From: a virus
IMG/VR virus record: IMGVR_UViG_3300010885_013813
Location: 1 to 28,423 of that record
DNA: 28,423 bases
Reading direction: 5' to 3' (one strand)
The notes under the pieces were generated by a model that was given only the letters and a program-made list of their open reading frames with translations, had not been told where the DNA came from and did no database searches. A program made the position numbers and the translations under genes. Each line of letters begins with the position of its first letter. Positions within the stretch are counted from its first letter, which is position 1. Below, one piece after another: positions 25,512 to 28,423 of the stretch.

Positions 25512-26285
25512 ATGGCAACGATCAGTAGTAGAGAAGATTTTAAGAATTACTGTCTAAGAAGACTTGGTGCTCCTGTCATTGAAATAAATGTGGACGAAGA
25601 GCAAATTGAAGATCGAATAGATGATGCACTCCAGTACTGGACGGATACGCATTTTGATGGTATGCAGAAAGTATACTACATTAAACAAATACAGCAATCA
25701 GATATCGACAATAAATTTCTTGATCTGAGTCAATCTAAAGATGCACTTGGTAACCCAATGGAAATCATTGGTGTTACACGAATATTTCCAATATCAGATT
25801 CACAATCTACCATTAATATGTTCGACCTTAGATATCAACTTAGATTGAATGAATTGTACGATTTCACATCTACATCATATATCAACTATACTATGACTAT
25901 GCAGCATTTGCGTGATCTTGAGATAATGTTTACTGGTGAAGTTTTTATACGTTTCCAGAGACATATGCAAAAGTTGTTCATTGATTGGTCATGGGGTAAA
26001 CAAGATTGTCCAGTGGGTACTGTTGTTATAGCTGAATGTTATGCAGCAATTAATCCAGATGTGTACAAGGGAGTATGGTCTGACCGTTGGCTGAAAGAAT
26101 ATGCCACAGCATTAATAAAGAGAACTTGGGGCACTAATATGTCTAAGTTCGAAGGGTTACAATTACCTGGTGGTGTTAGTCTTAATGGCACTAAAATGTA
26201 TGACGAAGCACTAGTTGAGATTGAAAGATTAGAGCGAGAAATGGAAATGAACTATGGTGCTCCTTTAGATTGGTACACAAATTAG
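25512..26285 (+). CDS. gp13: Neck (head completion) protein gp13
   Basis: 257 residues against 309 in T4. The N-terminus SREDFKNYCLRRLGAPVI followed by INVDEEQIEDRIDDALQYW is a clear match to T4 gp13 (REDFK..CLRRLG.PVI.INVD...DRIDDALQY). Downstream landmarks include WSDRWLKEYATALIKRTWG (~195-215) and a C-terminal helix EALVEIERLEREMEMNYG, both typical of the family. In T4, gp13 forms a ring of the neck beneath the portal and, with gp14, makes the head competent to join the tail. It sits in T4 order before gp14 and gp15. An AGAG lies before the ATG. The homologue is shorter than T4's, as is common in marine T4-like phages as I know them. Confidence 0.95.
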   Translation: MATISSREDFKNYCLRRLGAPVIEINVDEEQIEDRIDDALQYWTDTHFDGMQKVYYIKQIQQSDIDNKFLDLSQSKDALGNPMEIIGVTRIFPISDSQSTINMFDLRYQLRLNELYDFTSTSYINYTMTMQHLRDLEIMFTGEVFIRFQRHMQKLFIDWSWGKQDCPVGTVVIAECYAAINPDVYKGVWSDRWLKEYATALIKRTWGTNMSKFEGLQLPGGVSLNGTKMYDEALVEIERLEREMEMNYGAPLDWYTN

Positions 26286-26289
26286 TTGT

Positions 26290-26297
26290 TATAAATC
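26290..26297 (+). promoter_or_regulatory. Candidate late promoter upstream of gp14
   Basis: TATAAATC matches the late element at seven of eight bases. It lies in the 30-base gap between gp13 and gp14, 18 bases before the ATG at 26316, which would leave only a very short leader with TAGGA. Supportive but not decisive. Confidence 0.4.
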
Positions 26298-26315
26298 AAT
26301 AACTTAGGAACATTC

Positions 26316-27197
26316 ATGGCAATATCACACTATTTCGGAAACTATTCAAACATAGGTGAGCAACGAATCATAGAAGATTTGATTGTCGAGTCTATTAAAA
26401 TCCAAGGTTTTGATGCGTACTATCTACCCAATGATAATGATGCGGCCCGTGATTTGCTTTATGGCGAAGACCCAGTAAAGAAATTCGGATCAGCATTCCC
26501 GGTTGAGATGTACCTTTCTAATGTTTCTGACTACGGCGGAGAGAAAGACTTCTTCTCTAAGTTTGGTCTGGAAATCAAGAATACTGTTAGTGTTATTCTA
26601 TCTAAGAGAGCATTCTCACAAAGAGTGCCACAGAACACATTCACACGACCACGAGAAGGTGATTTGGTTTATATACCAGTTACTAATGGTGTTGGTGAAT
26701 TGTTCGAAATCAAATTCACTAATCAGAATAAAGACTTTAGTATGCTCGGAAGAAAAGTGCCATACTTCTATGAGTTAGAAATGGAGAAATTCAAATACTC
26801 ACATGAAATCATAAACACGGGTATAGCGGACATAGACTCTATTGTCACTGAATCTAGTTACACGTTACATCTTAATACTGGAGTTGGTGCTGGAAATTAT
26901 ATCACCCAAGAAATAGTATTCCAATCAGCAGATCTCACATTAGCAAATGCCACATCATATGGTACAGTACAATCATGGACACCGTTATCTAATTTACTGT
27001 CAGTGACAAACATATTTGGTGCGTTTGTAGATAATCATCTTATATATGGCAATTCCAGTCAGGCCCAGTATTGGTTGACCACATTTGACCCACTACAATC
27101 CCCTGCTATTAAAGAGAACTATGATAACAAGTTCATTAATGTATCTGCTAATAATATACTAAATACATCTGAAATCAATTCTTTTGGATCATTATAA
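26316..27197 (+). CDS. gp14: Neck protein gp14
   Basis: 293 residues against 256 in T4. The N-terminal region EQRIIEDLIVESIKIQGFDA with YYLPNDND, LYGEDPVKKFGSAFPVEMYL, DYGGEKDFFSKFGLEI and RPREGDLVYIPV agrees with the T4 gp14 pattern (E..LIEDLVIESIKI.G.D..Y.PR, then GED....F..A..IEMYL...Y.G..D...KFGL). The C-terminal third is less conserved. In T4, gp14 follows gp13 in the neck and links it to the tail terminator. A TAGGA precedes the start at 26316. The last base of the stop codon is the first base of the gp15 ATG, so gp15 translation is probably coupled. Confidence 0.94.
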   Translation: MAISHYFGNYSNIGEQRIIEDLIVESIKIQGFDAYYLPNDNDAARDLLYGEDPVKKFGSAFPVEMYLSNVSDYGGEKDFFSKFGLEIKNTVSVILSKRAFSQRVPQNTFTRPREGDLVYIPVTNGVGELFEIKFTNQNKDFSMLGRKVPYFYELEMEKFKYSHEIINTGIADIDSIVTESSYTLHLNTGVGAGNYITQEIVFQSADLTLANATSYGTVQSWTPLSNLLSVTNIFGAFVDNHLIYGNSSQAQYWLTTFDPLQSPAIKENYDNKFINVSANNILNTSEINSFGSL

Positions 27198-28009
27198 TGA
27201 CATATAACAGAGTTATTCGTAATGTTACTACAGCTTTTAGTGATTTATTCTCGAATATCACACTAATCCGATACAACCCCGACGATACTGAGCAAGAACG
27301 ATTTGTGGTCCCTATTGCACACGCAGCTAAAGAATTGTATGTGATGAGGTTGCAAGGTGATCCTGATGCTGATAAGAAAATCCAGATGACACTTCCTAGA
27401 ATGTCGTTTGAGATGACAGGAATATCGTACGATAGTGCACGAAAACAGAATACCAATATCAAGAACTTCAATCAGGTCGGGGGCGTTGTCAATTCTCAGT
27501 ATAATCCAGTTCCATATGACATAGATTATTCATTATACATATATGTGAGGAATATTGAAGACGGCACACAAATTATTGAACACATATTACCATTCTTCAC
27601 GCCAGATTACACAATAAAGATCAATTTGATACCACAAATGGGTATCACAAAAGAGATCCCAATTATACTCACCGACACAAATTATGAGATAACATATGAA
27701 GGTGATAGTAGCTCAGATACTAGGGTGGTTATATGGACATTAAATTTCAAAGCAAAAGCTTTTCTGTATAGGGATGTTACTACAGTTGGATTGATTAAGA
27801 AGGTGAATATTAATATGTTTGATATGGACTCTAAAACATTATATTCACAGACCATTTGTACTATATACCCATATACAGCAAACGCAATGGGGCCATACAT
27901 AATACAAACTACCACGACCGAACCGATGCCAAATACTAGCGTTGTCGTAGCATACTCGGCGACTTCCGACCTAATGTTGAGTTTTGGCCCTCTTCTGGAT
28001 TTACTATAA
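27197..28009 (+). CDS. gp15: Tail terminator/sheath stabiliser gp15
   Basis: 270 residues, close to T4 gp15 (272). The landmarks match in order: FSDLFSNITLIRYN (T4 MGDLFSNIQIKRQ), FVVPIAHAAKELYVMRL (T4 IRVPITYASKEHFMMKL), LPRMSFEMTGISYD, VVNSQYNPVPYDIDYSLYIY (T4 VVSQYNPSPIKMIYELSIF), QIIEHILPFFTPDY (T4 QIVEQILPYFQPHF), and IWTLNFKAKAFLY (T4 IEWSLTFEVNGWMY). In T4 it forms a hexamer that caps the tail tube and sheath and contacts the neck. The start overlaps the gp14 stop by one base. Confidence 0.96.
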   Translation: MTYNRVIRNVTTAFSDLFSNITLIRYNPDDTEQERFVVPIAHAAKELYVMRLQGDPDADKKIQMTLPRMSFEMTGISYDSARKQNTNIKNFNQVGGVVNSQYNPVPYDIDYSLYIYVRNIEDGTQIIEHILPFFTPDYTIKINLIPQMGITKEIPIILTDTNYEITYEGDSSSDTRVVIWTLNFKAKAFLYRDVTTVGLIKKVNINMFDMDSKTLYSQTICTIYPYTANAMGPYIIQTTTTEPMPNTSVVVAYSATSDLMLSFGPLLDLL

Positions 28010-28018
28010 GGACAATAA

Positions 28019-28423
28019 ATGACACAAATTCTAAAATTCAGAAGATATCCAGACACACAAATAGCTAACATAATTGGCGCAGATGGTGAGTTAATTGTAG
28101 ATACTACAAAGAAAACAATAACTGTACACGATGGTATTACATTAGGTGGGGCATCATTAGCAACAGAAGCATATGTCGATACAAGAATCAATAACGATTA
28201 TATTCAACTTTCTATATTGGGTTCTGATATTATTGCGTTACGAGCAAATGATGGAATAACACTAGCTTCATCTAAATTATATACAGATGGTGCTAATACA
28301 TTCCTTCAAGCAAATGATGGAATAACACTAGCTTCATCTAAATTATATACAGATGGTGCTAATACATTCCTTCAAGCAAATGATGGAATAACACTAGCTT
28401 CATCTAAATTATATACAGATGGC
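28019..28423 (+). CDS. Fibre-like protein with Mtd-type N-terminus, 3' end outside window
   Basis: Starts 9 bases after the gp15 stop with AAGGA at 28008-28012; 135 codons are visible and the frame stays open to the window end. The first ~50 residues (ILKFRRYPDTQIANIIGADG, then ELIVDTTKKTITVHDGITLG) match the Mtd N-terminal-like plug pattern (lkFRr....a.i.GadGElivDttkktitVhDG.t.GG). Then comes ATEAYVDTRINN, a common start of fibre shafts, and from residue 76 near-perfect 22-residue repeats (see the repeat entry). In T4 the next gene is 16 (small terminase), so this gene is an insertion relative to T4 order. A fibre, whisker or collar appendage is inferred; the length and C-terminus cannot be seen. 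Confidence 0.87.
   Translation, partial: MTQILKFRRYPDTQIANIIGADGELIVDTTKKTITVHDGITLGGASLATEAYVDTRINNDYIQLSILGSDIIALRANDGITLASSKLYTDGANTFLQANDGITLASSKLYTDGANTFLQANDGITLASSKLYTDG
28244..28423 (+). repeat. Perfect 66-base tandem repeat (22-residue unit)
   Basis: Unit 1 is 28244-28309, unit 2 is 28310-28375 and unit 3 is 28376-28423 (cut by the window end after 48 bases). Units 1 and 2 are identical at every base; unit 3 matches over 47 of 48, ending C instead of T at 28423. Each unit encodes A-N-D-G-I-T-L-A-S-S-K-L-Y-T-D-G-A-N-T-F-L-Q. The identity means very recent duplication or ongoing unequal exchange. The total copy number is unknown. Confidence 0.97.

Noticed and set aside
28244-28423. 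CRISPR-like array from the regular repeats at the window end
   Set aside because: The units are directly contiguous with no spacers, 66 bases long, in frame, and part of an open coding region.

Overview
The window is a late, structural-gene segment of a T4-like contractile-tailed bacteriophage (myovirus). All genes I can support lie on the + strand and are tightly packed: gaps run from one-base overlaps to 50 bases, and there is no gene-free stretch of 300 bases. The anchors are recognisable T4 morphogenesis homologues: baseplate wedge gp8, neck proteins gp13 and gp14, and tail terminator gp15, in T4 order. The A+T-rich base composition, T4-type late promoter motifs (TATAAATA and near matches) and fibre modules of the kind found in marine T4-like phages (cyanophages, pelagiphages) point to an environmental, probably aquatic, T4-like phage. 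The host cannot be named from this sequence.

Region 1 (1-4100) is baseplate wedge. A large structural protein that starts before the window, in the position of T4 gp7, is followed by a small fibre-like protein and then gp8. Region 2 (4131-11488) holds a very large (2379 residue) DUF4815-type virion protein. A 72-residue coiled-coil protein is coupled to its end by a one-base overlap. Region 3 (11492-25461) is an island of about 14 kb of fibre and adhesin genes. Together with region 2 it fills the interval occupied in T4 by genes 9, 10, 11, 12 and wac. It contains two copies of a two-gene cassette, each a trimmer fibre protein with a shared C-terminal cap domain followed by a giant adhesin beginning MAARTLYWVGGTG. 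Between the copies lie four small or medium genes (17610-20433). Region 4 (25512-28009) is gp13, gp14 and gp15. Region 5 (28019 to the end) is the start of another fibre-like gene, with a perfect 66-base tandem repeat, which runs out of the window.

Taken together: the baseplate wedge proteins and the DUF4815 protein would form the baseplate and its periphery, the fibre and adhesin genes would supply the host-contact appendages, and gp13, gp14 and gp15 would close the head-tail joint. The most interesting features are the duplicated fibre/adhesin cassette, a newly noticed about 50-residue repeat present about five times in one adhesin and eight times in the other, a shared C-terminal DGG-x-F ending on three clustered products, and a GTGY repeat module shared by three neighbouring baseplate proteins. 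I found no RNA genes, integrase, transposon, CRISPR array or defence system.
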